Positions 34,988 to 44,990 are shown, counted from the stretch's first letter. The stretch: DNA of 64,000 nt from Isoptericola jiangsuensis (GCF_002563715.1 NZ_PDJJ01000001.1:2046001-2110000), one strand, 5' to 3'. A program made the numbers and translations. Notes: generated from the sequence alone by a model not told the origin.

Positions 34988-35081
34988 GAGGCGGACCCTA
35001 CCGGTCGCCCACGACGCGCTGACCAGCAGCAAGACACCCCCCGTGGACGCGGCGCGGGCACCGGCCCGCTACCGTGGACCG

Positions 35082-35573
35082 GTGCCCGCCACCGTCGTGA
35101 CCAGCCGACCCGACGCCCCCTGGCTCCCGCCCGGCGGGCGCGCCGACGTCGTCCTCGACCCGGACGGCGCGCCACCCGCCCCCACCGGCCTGGTGCGGCT
35201 GCTGCTGCGCAGCGGCGACGACGTGTTCTGCGTGCCCCGCGACGGCGGCACCGGACGCCTCGACCTGCCGACCTGCGTCGTCCCCGACCACGACGACGGC
35301 CGCACCGCGGCACTCGGGCTGGCGCGCGCCGTCCTCGGCCGCGACGTCGTGCCGACCATGGTGGGGTACGTCCGCAACGAGGTCCTCCTGCCAGGCGCCG
35401 CGTCAGGGAACTATCCGTGGCCCGCCCCCGTGTGCCACTTCACCGTCTGGCAGGCGACCGGCACCCCGCACCTGCCCGGCACGTGGCTGCCCACCGACGC
35501 CGCCTCACCGTTGGCCGACCGGCACTGGTGGCCGCTCCTGGCCGCACCGTCGCGGCTTGCCGTCACGTCATGA
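35082..35573 (+). CDS. Nudix-like protein with degenerate Nudix box
   Basis: The 163-aa protein resembles a Nudix fold (DVFCVPRDGGTGRLDLPT then RTAALGLARAVLG), but the REUxEExGU catalytic helix is not present, so hydrolase activity is doubtful. GTG 35082 follows TACCGT (35070-35075) by 6 nt. It overlaps the following DUF3626 gene as ATGA, so both products are probably made together. Confidence 0.6.
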   Translation: MPATVVTSRPDAPWLPPGGRADVVLDPDGAPPAPTGLVRLLLRSGDDVFCVPRDGGTGRLDLPTCVVPDHDDGRTAALGLARAVLGRDVVPTMVGYVRNEVLLPGAASGNYPWPAPVCHFTVWQATGTPHLPGTWLPTDAASPLADRHWWPLLAAPSRLAVTS

Positions 35574-36412
35574 CGGCCCCGCCCTGGCAGTCGGCGGTCG
35601 CGCACGTGCGCACCCTCGCCGCCGGTCCGCCGCTGCCGCCGGAGGCGCGCGTCGTGGTGCACTTCCACCCCGACGCGCCGGCCGCACCGGAGCGGACCGT
35701 GCTCGAGGCGATCGTCGCGGACGGCGTCTACCGCAGCCAGTTCGAGACCGGGACGAGCAACGGCGGCCTGACCGCCCACCGCGGCGGTGACCGCTGGGCG
35801 TGGGAGAGCCGCCTGTTCGGTCGCGCCTACGACACCGCCCCGTCCGGCGAGCGTCCCCGCTACGGCGCGCTGGCCCTCCACGACGACCCCTACGGCGCCG
35901 CGCCCCGCTTCGGGTCCTGCCACCTGCGGCTGCAACCCCACGTCCTGGCACGGACCACGTTCTGCTTCCCCGACAGCGCCCACGACCCGCACCGGTTCGG
36001 CACGGTCGACCGCTGCGACCTGCCCGCCGCGCTGGCCGCCGCCCCGCCCGCGGATCCTCTCGACCGGTACGTCGAGGCGCACGTGCACGGCGGCGTCCGC
36101 CTCGCCGAGGACGTCCAGGCGATCGTGCTCGACCCGTCCTACCGTGGAACGGCGCTCGCGGACGTCGCGGCGGGAGCCGGTGTGGCGGTGCGGTGGCATG
36201 CGGGGTACCGGACGTCGGTCGCCTCGCTCGACCCGGCCTATCGAGGACGGGAACCGGTGCGTCTCGCCGCACGGATCGCCGGGCAGGGCCTCCTCACACC
36301 CGCCCGCATGGGGTCGTGGCGGGCCCGGGACGACGTCGACGCCCGGGCCCTCAAGCAGGTGTGGCACCTGCTGGCCCGCTTCGGGCGGGCCGCCCCGCAC
36401 CGCGCCGGGTGA
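35570..36412 (+). CDS. DUF3626 family protein
   Basis: This 280-aa protein matches, from memory, DUF3626: VVVHFHPDAP near residue 26, VYRSQFETGTSNGG near residue 49, LALHDDPYGAAPRFGSCHLRL in the middle, and VQAIVLDPSYRG later. The R...TSNGG...E arrangement is reminiscent of ADP-ribosyltransferase folds, but this is inference. It is translationally coupled to the Nudix-like protein, a combination that would make sense if both handle a nucleotide such as NAD. Confidence 0.7.
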   Translation: MTAPPWQSAVAHVRTLAAGPPLPPEARVVVHFHPDAPAAPERTVLEAIVADGVYRSQFETGTSNGGLTAHRGGDRWAWESRLFGRAYDTAPSGERPRYGALALHDDPYGAAPRFGSCHLRLQPHVLARTTFCFPDSAHDPHRFGTVDRCDLPAALAAAPPADPLDRYVEAHVHGGVRLAEDVQAIVLDPSYRGTALADVAAGAGVAVRWHAGYRTSVASLDPAYRGREPVRLAARIAGQGLLTPARMGSWRARDDVDARALKQVWHLLARFGRAAPHRAG

Positions 36413-36427
36413 GGCGGCGGGCGCCGT

Positions 36428-36958
36428 TCAGACGCCGGTGGACCCGTCGACGGCCTCGCGCAGGAGGTCGGCGTGGCCGAGGTGGCGGGCGTACTCCTGG
36501 ACGAGGTGCAGCAGGATCCAGCGCAGCGGGACGGGCCCGTCCTCGTCCGGGTTCACCGCGAGGTCGTCGAGGTCGGCGCCCGCGACGATGCGTTCGGTGA
36601 TCCGCTGGGTCTCGTCGAGCCAGGCGAACAGGTCGGCGGGGTCGTCCGCGGCCGCGGTCGTGAACGTCCAGCCCTCGTCCCCGTCGGGGTCCCACTGCGC
36701 GAACCACGACGGGCGCTCCACACCGCCGGCGAACGTGAGGTTGACCCAGCCCGCCTCGACGACGGTGAGGTGCTTGAGCAGCCCGCCGAGGGACAGGTCG
36801 CTGGGTGCGTGCCGCCGGGCGAGCTGTTCGGCGTCGAGGCCGGAGCACTTCCACCGCAGCGTGTCCCGCGCCCAGGCGAGGTAGCCGACGTAGAGGTCCT
36901 TCTCACCGGCGTCGCGGGCGTAGCTCGCGCGGTCCTGCGGATCGGTGACGGTCGTCAT
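36428..36958 (-). CDS. DinB family protein (DUF664)
   Basis: The 176-aa four-helix protein has metal-ligand histidines in LLKHLTVVEAGWV near residue 64 and HLVQEYARHLGHADLLRE near residue 151. DUF664/DinB proteins are often thiol-S-transferases using mycothiol or bacillithiol; a mycothiol-dependent role is plausible in this lineage. TACCGT (36970-36965) ends 6 nt before the ATG on the minus strand. It converges with DUF3626. Confidence 0.88.
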   Translation of the reverse strand: MTTVTDPQDRASYARDAGEKDLYVGYLAWARDTLRWKCSGLDAEQLARRHAPSDLSLGGLLKHLTVVEAGWVNLTFAGGVERPSWFAQWDPDGDEGWTFTTAAADDPADLFAWLDETQRITERIVAGADLDDLAVNPDEDGPVPLRWILLHLVQEYARHLGHADLLREAVDGSTGV

Positions 36959-37022
36959 CGTCCGACGGTAGCGCCGGCGGCGCCCGCACGTCCCCTGGTC
37001 GGGGTGGCGGCCGCCGGGCGGG

Positions 37023-37505
37023 TCACAGGGGCGCGGCCACCAGGGTCATCGTCATGAACACGCTGTTCGGGTCCGGGCCGTAGTGCGCGAACGGTCCGCA
37101 CTCGACGAACCCGCGCCGCGCGTACAGGGCGCGTGCCGGCGCGAAGAACGGTTCGGCGCCCGTCTCCAGGCTGACGCGCACGTACCCGCGCTCCTGGGCG
37201 AGGTCGAGGAGCCGGTCCAGCACCGCCGACGCGACGCCCTGCCCGCGCGCCGCGCGCAGGGTCCGCATCGACTTCAGCTCGCCGTGCCCGCCCGGGCCCG
37301 CCTCGATCTCGCGCAGCGCCCCGCAGCCCAGCAGGGCGCCGTCGTCGTCGCGCGCCGTGACGAACCGGACCGACGGCACCGCGAGCGCCGACGCCTCCAG
37401 GGCGTGCACGGACTCGGGGGGAGAGGTGGCCCGCATCTCGGCCAGGTGCTCGTCGAGGAGCAGCTGGACGTCGTCGCGCAGGGGGGAGTCCAGGGAGACG
37501 TTCAC
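37023..37505 (-). CDS. GNAT-family N-acetyltransferase
   Basis: The 160-aa protein shows GNAT motifs: GCGALREIEAGPGGHGELKSMRT, RAARGQGVASAVLDRLL near residue 86, and YARRGFVECGPF near the C-terminus. GTG 37505 is chosen because it overlaps the upstream hydrolase stop as GTGA; longer reading in frame lacks conservation. Resembles the YjgM/PadR-neighbour type of small acetyltransferases. Substrate unknown. Confidence 0.85.
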   Translation of the reverse strand: MNVSLDSPLRDDVQLLLDEHLAEMRATSPPESVHALEASALAVPSVRFVTARDDDGALLGCGALREIEAGPGGHGELKSMRTLRAARGQGVASAVLDRLLDLAQERGYVRVSLETGAEPFFAPARALYARRGFVECGPFAHYGPDPNSVFMTMTLVAAPL

Positions 37506-38314
37506 GACGTCATCGTCCGACGCGGATGTGTCGCGAATGTTGCGTCGCCGACGAGCTCGTCCAGGAGCGTGGCGGCGGCCGCGGGGTCCTCGAGGCAGGG
37601 CAGGTGCCCGGCCCAGGCGAGGCGGCGGGACCGGGCGCCGGGGATCGTGGCGACGAGGTGGTCGGCCACGGCCCGGAAGTGCGGCAGGTCGTGCCGGCCG
37701 GCCACGACGGTCGTGGGCACGTCCAGGGCCTCGGGCCGCACCTCGACGCGGCGGGCGCTGCCGGGCTCCACGCCGCGGGCGGCGGCGTCGGCCTCGGCGG
37801 CGAGCTGCACGTCGAACGCGCGACGCTGCAGGGTCGTGAGCGTCGTGCGCGCGGCGGCGTCCGCGGCGGGTCCGAGCCACGTGTCGACGTTCAGCGTCAC
37901 CGCGCCCGCCACGTCACCGCCCGTGAGCAGGGCGTCCTCCCGGGCACCGAACCGTGCGAGGCGTTCGTCGCCGGCGTCGAACCCGCGCAGGGCGGGGGAC
38001 AGCAGCACCAGGGCAGCCACACGCTCCGGGTGCAGGGTGGCCAGCTCCAGCGCGACCCGGCCGCCGTGACTGTTGCCCACCACCACCGCGGACGTCATGC
38101 CCACGTGGTCCATGACGGCGGCGACGTCGTCGGCGTCCGCGTACGGCTCGTGCGGCAGCGGCGAGGCGCCGAAGCCGCGCAGGTCGGGGCTCAGCACCCG
38201 CCGGGACGCGGCGAGGGCGGGCACCACCCGATCCCAGAGGCGGCGGTCACCGACCCCGGCGTGCAGCAGGACGACGTCGGGGCCGGCACCGGCCAGGTCG
38301 TGGGCGAGGATCAC
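37502..38314 (-). CDS. Alpha/beta-hydrolase
   Basis: This 270-aa alpha/beta-hydrolase has VVLLHAGVGDRRLWDRV as the oxyanion region, LSPDLRGFGAS, the nucleophile elbow VVVGNSHGGRVALELA with its serine near residue 92, acid residue region TTVVAGRHDLPHF, and the terminal histidine in AWAGHLPCLED. The substrate is unknown. Two adjacent GTGs exist; 38314 is chosen because TACGAT (38326-38321) ends 6 nt upstream. It overlaps the acetyltransferase by 4 nt. Confidence 0.88.
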   Translation of the reverse strand: MILAHDLAGAGPDVVLLHAGVGDRRLWDRVVPALAASRRVLSPDLRGFGASPLPHEPYADADDVAAVMDHVGMTSAVVVGNSHGGRVALELATLHPERVAALVLLSPALRGFDAGDERLARFGAREDALLTGGDVAGAVTLNVDTWLGPAADAAARTTLTTLQRRAFDVQLAAEADAAARGVEPGSARRVEVRPEALDVPTTVVAGRHDLPHFRAVADHLVATIPGARSRRLAWAGHLPCLEDPAAAATLLDELVGDATFATHPRRTMTS

Positions 38315-38420
38315 CACCGCATCGTAGTGCGGGCCACGGCGGTGCCCGCCCGGCCCCACCAGGGCGGACGCGGCGCGGCCGGGAACCGGGCCCGGTCCGC
38401 GGACCCGCTCTCGTGCCCGG

Positions 38421-39275
38421 TCAGCGACCCGCGTCGGCGAGCGCCGCCGCGATCATGCGGTGCCCCTGCGCCTCGAACTCCGTGTCCCCGACGAGGTGCG
38501 CCCACGCGGCCGTCCCGATCGCCTCGCGCAGCAGCACCCGCCGCCACGCCGACCCGTCGGGCCAGGGCGCGCCGTACCCCTCGACGAACGCGTCGCGCAG
38601 CGCACCCGGCGCCGCGAGCTGCTGCCGGGCGAGACGCGCGAGGTCCGTGCGCGCGGGCCGCCACTGCGCCCTGCCGAGATCGATGACCCGCACCGTCCGG
38701 TCGTCGACCACCCAGTTGCGCGGCTGGAAGTCCCCGTGGGTGGGCACCACCCGCACCGGAGGATGCTCGTGGGAGCGCAGCACGGCCCGCAGCCGCGCCA
38801 CCACGTCCCCGGCGATCCGGTGCGGACCGTCCAGCCACGCCAGCGCACGGGCGTCCTCCGCCGACTCCCAGTCCCCGTCGACCCGCGACCCCAGGCCGTG
38901 CAGCTCCGCCAGCAGCCGACCCGCCTGCCGGTACGTGTCCGGCGTCCGCTCCGCCCGGTCGCCCTCGACCAGCCGCCCGTCCAGCCACACCGTGGCCAGC
39001 AGCCGCCGCTCCCGGTCCGCGTGCAGCAGCCGCGGCCACCGCCCCGCCGGCGCCAGGGGAGCGAGCCACTGCTCGTGCGCCGCGATCTCCCGCGCCAGGT
39101 GATGGTCCCGCGGCCCCGCCGCCTTGAGCGCGACGTCCGGCCCGTCCGGGCGCGCCAGGCGCAGCACCCGCGTCGACGTCAACCCCCACGAGGCGTCCGC
39201 CACGACCTCCACCTCGCCGAACCAGCGCGCGACCAGGGCACGCTGCGCATCGTCCAGGCCCGCCAGGGAGGTCAT
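38421..39275 (-). CDS. Aminoglycoside phosphotransferase-family kinase
   Basis: The 284-aa protein has the APH fold: catalytic loop VVPTHGDFQPRNWVVDD near residue 175 and a metal-binding VRVIDLGRAQ in which the usual DFE/DWE is DLG. An N-lobe lysine lies in VALKAAG. Such actinobacterial homologues often phosphorylate small metabolites rather than antibiotics, so resistance should not be assumed. TACCCT (39287-39282) ends 6 nt before the ATG. Confidence 0.85.
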   Translation of the reverse strand: MTSLAGLDDAQRALVARWFGEVEVVADASWGLTSTRVLRLARPDGPDVALKAAGPRDHHLAREIAAHEQWLAPLAPAGRWPRLLHADRERRLLATVWLDGRLVEGDRAERTPDTYRQAGRLLAELHGLGSRVDGDWESAEDARALAWLDGPHRIAGDVVARLRAVLRSHEHPPVRVVPTHGDFQPRNWVVDDRTVRVIDLGRAQWRPARTDLARLARQQLAAPGALRDAFVEGYGAPWPDGSAWRRVLLREAIGTAAWAHLVGDTEFEAQGHRMIAAALADAGR

Positions 39276-39387
39276 CGCCGCAGGGTACCGGTCCCCGGGA
39301 GGTCCCCGGCGAAGCCCACCACGCCGCGCGGGCGCGCGCCCCGCCGCCTCCCCGCTCGCCCCCAGGGGCGGCCACTAGCCTGACCGC

Positions 39388-39807
39388 GTGACCCCCCGAC
39401 ACGCCCTCACCCTGACCTCCCTCACCCTGACCGCCACGGCGGCGCTCGCGGCCTGCAGCCCTGCGCCGGACCTGTCCGGTCGCACGTTCGTGGCGCTCGA
39501 CGCCACGGGGGAGCGGCTGGTCGACGGATCGCGCGTGGTGCTCGCGTTCCGCGAGGACGCCGTCGGCGCGCAGCCGGGCTGCAACAGCATGTCGGCGCCT
39601 GCCACGTGGGACGACGGGGTGCTGCGCCTGACGGGCGGACTCACCTCGACGCGGATGGCGTGCACGGACGAGCTGATGGCGCAGGACGACTGGTTCGCGG
39701 CCCTGCTCGCCGCGTCGCCGACCCTGGACCTGCAGGACGGCGTGCTGACCCTCGGCGGTGAGGACGTCACCGTGACCCTCGTCGAGGAGGCCGCCGAGGA
39801 GTCCTGA
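39388..39807 (+). CDS. META-domain lipoprotein
   Basis: This 139-aa protein has a lipoprotein signal peptide with lipobox ALAAC (Cys23) and a META/HslJ-like domain: LSGRTFVALD, DAVGAQPGCNSMSAPATWDDG and RMACTDELMAQDDWF. HslJ-type proteins are small envelope-associated proteins of uncertain function. GTG 39388 follows TAGCCT (39376-39381) by 6 nt. Confidence 0.88.
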   Translation: MTPRHALTLTSLTLTATAALAACSPAPDLSGRTFVALDATGERLVDGSRVVLAFREDAVGAQPGCNSMSAPATWDDGVLRLTGGLTSTRMACTDELMAQDDWFAALLAASPTLDLQDGVLTLGGEDVTVTLVEEAAEES

Positions 39808-39815
39808 GCGGGCAG

Positions 39816-39884
39816 GTGTGACCTCTCGGGCGGGGGAGGATCACACCGTCGACGGTGGTGTGGTCAGACCATAGCCGTTAGAGT
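39816..39884 (+). promoter_or_regulatory. adhP promoter with three nested palindromes
   Basis: The region holds GTGTGA-N19-TCACAC (39816-39846), the perfect 14-bp palindrome CACCGTCGACGGTG (39844-39857) and TGGTC-A-GACCA (39861-39871). They stand directly before a -10-like TAGAGT (39879-39884). The predicted leader of about 78 nt contains aggaggtcacc before the ATG. The palindromes cover the -35 position, so they probably bind a repressor or activator of adhP. Confidence 0.5.
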
Positions 39885-39968
39885 GGAGGCAACGTCAGGA
39901 CGGGGCCCGCCGCACGACGGCCGGACCCCGCCACGCCACACCGCAAGGTCCGACCCCAGGAGGTCACC

Positions 39969-40997
39969 ATGGCCATGAAGGCAGCCGTCGTCACCGAGTT
40001 CCGCGCCCCCCTCGCCGTCACCGACGTCGACCTCCCCACCCCCGGCCCGGGCCAGGCCCTCGTCAAGGTCCTGTACTCCGGCGTCTGCCACACCGACCTC
40101 CACGCCGCGCACGGCGACTGGCCCGTCAAGCCGACCCCGCCCTTCATCCCCGGCCACGAGGGCGTCGGCGAGGTCGTCGCCGTCGGTGACGGCGTCACCC
40201 GGATGAAGGTCGGCGACACCGTCGGCAACGCCTGGCTGTGGAGCGCCTGCGGCGAGTGCGAGTTCTGCGAGACCGGCCGCGAGACCCTCTGCCCGAACCA
40301 GCAGAACGGCGGCTACTCCGTCGACGGCTCCTTCGGCCAGTACATGCTCGTCGACGCCACCTACGCCCCGATCGTGCCCGCCGGCGTCGACCTCGCCGCC
40401 GCCGCGCCGATCCTGTGCGCCGGCGTCACCGTGTACAAGGGCCTCAAGGAGTCCGAGGTCAAGCCCGGCCAGTGGGTCCTCATCTCCGGCATCGGCGGAC
40501 TCGGCCACATCGCCGTGCAGTACGCCCGCGCCATGGGCATGCGCGTCGTCGCCGTCGACGTCTCCGACGACAAGCTCGCCCTGGCCCGCAAGCACGGCGC
40601 CGAGGCGACCGTCAACGCCCTCACCGAGACCGACGTCGTCGCCACGATCCAGGAGGTCACCGGCGGTGGCGCCCACGGCGGCCTCGTGACCGCCGTCAAC
40701 GGCAAGGCGTTCCCGCAGGCCGTCGGCGGACTGCGCCGCGGCGGCACCGTCTCCCTCGTGGGCCTGCCCCCGGAGCAGTTCGGCCTCGACATCTTCTCCA
40801 CCGTCCTGTTCGGGCTGACCGTGCGAGGCTCCATCGTCGGCACCCGCAAGGACATGGCCGAGGCCCTCGACTTCTTCGCCCGCGGCCTCATCGACCCCAC
40901 CTACACCGTCCGCCCCCTGGCGGACATCAACGCCATCTTCGACGAGATGCTGGACGGCAAGATCGACGGCCGCATCGTCATGGACATGCACGCCTGA
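39969..40997 (+). CDS. adhP: Zinc-dependent alcohol dehydrogenase, AdhP type
   Basis: The 342-aa medium-chain dehydrogenase has catalytic zinc ligands in SGVCHTDLH (Cys and the following His pair) and PGHEGVGEVV, four structural zinc cysteines in CGECEFCETGRETLC, and the NAD-binding ISGIGGLGHIAVQYA. It oxidises ethanol or reduces acetaldehyde with NAD(H). The start is supported by aggagg; an alternative ATG lies two codons later. An operator-rich promoter precedes it and a strong hairpin follows. Confidence 0.95.
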   Translation: MAMKAAVVTEFRAPLAVTDVDLPTPGPGQALVKVLYSGVCHTDLHAAHGDWPVKPTPPFIPGHEGVGEVVAVGDGVTRMKVGDTVGNAWLWSACGECEFCETGRETLCPNQQNGGYSVDGSFGQYMLVDATYAPIVPAGVDLAAAAPILCAGVTVYKGLKESEVKPGQWVLISGIGGLGHIAVQYARAMGMRVVAVDVSDDKLALARKHGAEATVNALTETDVVATIQEVTGGGAHGGLVTAVNGKAFPQAVGGLRRGGTVSLVGLPPEQFGLDIFSTVLFGLTVRGSIVGTRKDMAEALDFFARGLIDPTYTVRPLADINAIFDEMLDGKIDGRIVMDMHA

Positions 40998-41048
40998 CCA
41001 GGCGTGCACCGCGCTCCCACCTCCCTTCCCCTCACCGGGAGCGCACCG

Positions 41049-41080
41049 ACGGCCGGACCTGCACCCGCAGGTCCGGCCGT
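41049..41080 (+). terminator. adhP terminator hairpin
   Basis: A 14-bp perfect stem (41049-41062 with 41067-41080) with loop ACCC lies about 50 nt after the adhP stop. Confidence 0.75.
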
Positions 41081-41128
41081 TCGACGTCCCCGACGACCCC
41101 GTACGCCCCGGCGTGGCAGCATCGACCC

Positions 41129-41572
<444 letters not shown>

Positions 41573-41582
41573 CGTGGACGGC

Positions 41583-41993
41583 ATGGACCTCACCCTGCAC
41601 ACCACGTTCCTGCCCCACACCGACCCCGAGGCGTCCCTGCGCTTCTACCGCGACCTGCTGGGCTTCGAGCTCACCCAGGACGTCGGCCAGGGCGACATGC
41701 GCTGGCTCACGTTCGTCGCGCCGACCCAGCCGGGCGTCCGCCTCGTCCTCACCCCGCCCGTCGCCGACCCCGGCGTGAGCGACGACGAACGCCGCACCGT
41801 CGTCGAGCTCATGGCCAAGGGCGTCTACCAGTCGATCATCCTCGCCACGAAGGACCTCGACGGCACCTTCGCCCGCCTCCAGGGCTCCGACGTCGAGGTC
41901 GTCTCCGAGCCGACCGACCAGCCGTGGGGCGTGCGCGACTGCGCGTTCCGCGACCCCGCCGGCAACATGGTCCGCATCGACCAGGTGGCCTGA
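41583..41993 (+). CDS. VOC-family (glyoxalase-like) protein
   Basis: The 136-aa protein has the paired beta-alpha-beta-beta-beta modules of the VOC superfamily: FLPHTDPEASLRFYRDLLGFEL at the start and WGVRDCAFRDPAGNMVRID at the end. It could be a metal-dependent dioxygenase/isomerase or an antibiotic-binding protein. The position after an AraC regulator and before a UvrA-like ATPase suggests a small stress or drug-response set. Confidence 0.85.
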   Translation: MDLTLHTTFLPHTDPEASLRFYRDLLGFELTQDVGQGDMRWLTFVAPTQPGVRLVLTPPVADPGVSDDERRTVVELMAKGVYQSIILATKDLDGTFARLQGSDVEVVSEPTDQPWGVRDCAFRDPAGNMVRIDQVA

Positions 41994-42110
41994 CCACCCC
42001 GTCCGGCGCACCCGCGCGACCACCCACCCGCCGACTCCCGCCGGACGTCGGCCCCCGCCACTAGCCTGGACCCGACCGGTCGACGCCCTCCGACGAAGGA
42101 GCCCCCACCC

Positions 42111-44483
42111 ATGGCCGCACCCGCCGAGCACCCCGCCGACACCCACGACACCATCCGCGTCGCCGGCGCCCGCGAGAACAACCTGCGCGACGTCACCGTC
42201 GACCTGCCCAAGCGACGCCTCACCGTCTTCACCGGCGTCTCCGGCTCCGGCAAGAGCTCGCTCGTGTTCGCCACCATCGCCGCCGAGTCCCGCCGCCTCA
42301 TCGACGAGACCTACCCGACGTTCCTGCAGGGCTTCATGCCGTCCCTGCCCCGCCCCGACGTCGACTCCCTGTCCGGCATCACCACCGCCATCCTCGTCGA
42401 CCAGGAACGCCTCGGCGCCAACGTCCGCTCCACCGTCGGCACCGTCACCGACGCCAACGCCATGCTGCGCCACCTCTACAGCCGCATCGGCGACCCCTAC
42501 GTCGGCCCGCCCCCCGCCTTCTCCTTCAACATCCTCACCGCCAAGGCCAGCGGCGTCATGAGCACCGAGAAGGCCGGGGGAGGCACCGAGAAGAAGATCG
42601 TCCGCGAACAGGTCTACCTCGGCGGCATGTGCCCCGAGTGCGAAGGCCGCGGCACCGTCTCCGACCTCGACCTGTCCGTCATCATCGACGAGACCAGGTC
42701 CCTCAACGACGGCGCCATCCTCGTACCCGGCTACAAGGCCGACGGCTGGATGGTGCGCGGCTTCTCCGAGTCCGGGTTCGTCGACGGCGACAAGCCCATC
42801 AAGGACTACACCGACACCGAACGCCACGACCTGCTCCACCGCGACAAGGGCAAGGTCAAGGCCCTCGGCATGAACATGACCTACCAGGGCCTCATCCCCA
42901 AGCTCCGCGAGTCCCTGTTCTCCAAGGACCCCGACTCCCTCCAGCCCCACCTGCGCCGCTTCGTCGAGGCCGCCGCCGTCTTCGCCCCCTGCCCCGCCTG
43001 CGACGGCACCCGCCTCAACGACTCCGCCCGCTCCGCCAAGGTGGCCGGGCGCAACATCGCCGAGGTCTGCCGGATGCAGATCACCGACGCCGCCGACTGG
43101 GTCCGCAGCATCGACGACCCCGGCGTCGCCCCCCTCGTCCGGGCGCTCGCCGACCTCTTCGACTCCTTCACCGAGATCGGCCTCGGCTACCTCTCCCTCG
43201 ACCGGCCGTCCGGCACCCTGTCCGGGGGAGAGGCGCAACGCGTCAAGATGATCCGCCACCTCGGCTCCGCCCTCACCGACGTCACCTACGTCTTCGACGA
43301 ACCCACCATCGGCCTGCACCCCCACGACATCGCCCGCATGAACACCCTCCTGCTCGACCTGCGCGACAAGGGCAACACCGTCCTCGTCGTCGAGCACAAG
43401 CCCGAGACCATCGCCATCGCCGACCACGTCGTCGACCTCGGCCCCGGCGCCGGCACCGACGGCGGCACCATCTGCTACGAAGGCACCGTCGACGGCCTGC
43501 GCGCCTCCGACACCCTCACCGGCCGCCACCTCGACGACCGCGCCCACCTCAAGGACACCGTCCGCACACCCACCGGCACGATCGAGATCCGCGACGCCCG
43601 CCAGAACAACCTCCGCGGCATCGACGTCGACCTCCCCACCGGCGTCCTCACCGTCGTCACCGGCGTCGCCGGGTCCGGCAAGAGCTCCCTCGTCCACGGC
43701 AACCTCGCCGGACGCGACGACGTCGTCGTCGTCGACCAGGGCGCCATCAAGGGCTCCCGCCGCTCCAACCCCGCCACCTACACCGGCCTCCTCGAACCCA
43801 TCCGCAAGGCCTTCGCCAAGGCCAACGACGTCAAGCCCGCCCTCTTCAGCGCCAACTCCGAGGGCGCCTGCCCCACCTGCAAGGGCAACGGCCGCATCTA
43901 CACCGAGCTCGGCTTCATGGAGACCGTCGAGACCCCCTGCGAGGACTGCGGCGGCAAGCGGTTCCAGGCCGCCGTCCTCGACTACACCCTCGCCGGCAAG
44001 AACATCGCCGACGTCCTCGACCTCTCCGTCACCCAGGCCCACGACTTCTTCTCCACCGGCGACGCCAAGATCCCCGCCGTCCGCACCCTGCTCGGCCACC
44101 TGCGCGACGTCGGACTCGGCTACATCCGCCTCGGCCAACCCCTCAACACCCTCTCCGGCGGCGAACGCCAACGCCTCAAGCTCGCCATGCACATGGGGGA
44201 GAAGGGCGGCACCTACGTCCTCGACGAACCCACCACCGGCCTCCACCTCGCCGACGTCGCCCACCTCCTACGGCTCCTCGACACCCTCGTCGACGCCGGC
44301 AAGACCGTCATCGTCATCGAGCACCACCAGGCCGTCATGGCCCACGCCGACCACATCCTCGACCTCGGCCCCGGCGCCGGGCACGACGGCGGCACCATCG
44401 TCTTCGAAGGCACCCCCGCCCAGCTCGTGGCCGCCCGGTCCACGCTGACAGGGGAGCACCTCGCCGACTACGTGAGCGCCTGA
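42111..44483 (+). CDS. UvrA-like ATPase (short, UvrA2 type)
   Basis: This 790-aa protein has two ABC ATPase modules. Walker A motifs are [15 protein letters not shown] near residue 42 and [15 protein letters not shown] near residue 520. Signatures are [20 protein letters not shown] and [17 protein letters not shown]. Zinc-module cysteines appear in [14 protein letters not shown] and CPTCKGNG with CEDCGG. It is about 150 residues shorter than housekeeping UvrA and lacks most of the UvrB-binding region, matching UvrA2/DrrC-like paralogues linked to tolerance of DNA-binding drugs. The gaaggag SD lies upstream. Confidence 0.93.
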   Translation: MAAPAEHPADTHDTIRVAGARENNLRDVTVDLPKRRLTVFTGVSGSGKSSLVFATIAAESRRLIDETYPTFLQGFMPSLPRPDVDSLSGITTAILVDQERLGANVRSTVGTVTDANAMLRHLYSRIGDPYVGPPPAFSFNILTAKASGVMSTEKAGGGTEKKIVREQVYLGGMCPECEGRGTVSDLDLSVIIDETRSLNDGAILVPGYKADGWMVRGFSESGFVDGDKPIKDYTDTERHDLLHRDKGKVKALGMNMTYQGLIPKLRESLFSKDPDSLQPHLRRFVEAAAVFAPCPACDGTRLNDSARSAKVAGRNIAEVCRMQITDAADWVRSIDDPGVAPLVRALADLFDSFTEIGLGYLSLDRPSGTLSGGEAQRVKMIRHLGSALTDVTYVFDEPTIGLHPHDIARMNTLLLDLRDKGNTVLVVEHKPETIAIADHVVDLGPGAGTDGGTICYEGTVDGLRASDTLTGRHLDDRAHLKDTVRTPTGTIEIRDARQNNLRGIDVDLPTGVLTVVTGVAGSGKSSLVHGNLAGRDDVVVVDQGAIKGSRRSNPATYTGLLEPIRKAFAKANDVKPALFSANSEGACPTCKGNGRIYTELGFMETVETPCEDCGGKRFQAAVLDYTLAGKNIADVLDLSVTQAHDFFSTGDAKIPAVRTLLGHLRDVGLGYIRLGQPLNTLSGGERQRLKLAMHMGEKGGTYVLDEPTTGLHLADVAHLLRLLDTLVDAGKTVIVIEHHQAVMAHADHILDLGPGAGHDGGTIVFEGTPAQLVAARSTLTGEHLADYVSA

Positions 44484-44496
44484 CCACCCCCGCACC

Positions 44497-44529
44497 ACGG
44501 GCCCGGCACCACCACGGTGCCGGGCCCGT
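44497..44529. terminator. Bidirectional terminator hairpin
   Basis: A 14-bp perfect stem (44497-44510 with 44516-44529) with a 5-nt loop lies between the convergent uvrA-like and SRPBCC genes. Confidence 0.8.
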
Positions 44530-44540
44530 CGCGCACCCGC

Positions 44541-44987
44541 TCAGTGCCAGTCGCTGATCGCCACGTCCCGCGGCGCCGGCGCACCCACCCCCTGCTCCAC
44601 CACCCCCTTCAGACTCATCAGGAACGTCGCCCACTTCGTCGAGCAGTGATGCATGAACTCCACCGGCTCCGCCCACCCCGTGTGCGCGAACAGCACCACC
44701 GTCCACCCCGCCTCCTCCCGCACGTCCCACGACACGTGCGTCCCCACCCACTCCGGCGGACCGTCCACCACCTCCCACACCACCCGCCGACCCGGCTCGC
44801 TCACCAGCACCCGCATGTCGAAACCACCCAACGACCCGAACCGGAACGCCACCACCTCCCCGACCCCCGTGCCACCCGACACGTCCTCGGTCCACCACCG
44901 GGCCAGACCCTCCACCGTCGTCAACGCCTCGAACACCTCGGCGCTCGCGGACCCCTTCACACCGATGCGGTGCAGGATGTCGACCAT
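44541..44987 (-). CDS. SRPBCC/AHSA1-family protein
   Basis: The 148-aa protein has the START-like fold of activators of Hsp90 ATPase homologues: IGVKGSASAEVFEALTTVEGLARWWT near the start and the C-terminal helix STKWATFLMSLKGVVEQG. It likely binds a hydrophobic small molecule. It is the third gene of the SRPBCC-ArsR-SRPBCC operon, 3 nt after the arsR stop. Confidence 0.88.
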   Translation of the reverse strand: MVDILHRIGVKGSASAEVFEALTTVEGLARWWTEDVSGGTGVGEVVAFRFGSLGGFDMRVLVSEPGRRVVWEVVDGPPEWVGTHVSWDVREEAGWTVVLFAHTGWAEPVEFMHHCSTKWATFLMSLKGVVEQGVGAPAPRDVAISDWH

Positions 44988-44990
44988 CGC

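Noticed and set aside
38421-39275. Aminoglycoside resistance gene
   Set aside because: The APH fold is shared with many metabolite kinases, and nothing in the context or sequence indicates antibiotic modification.
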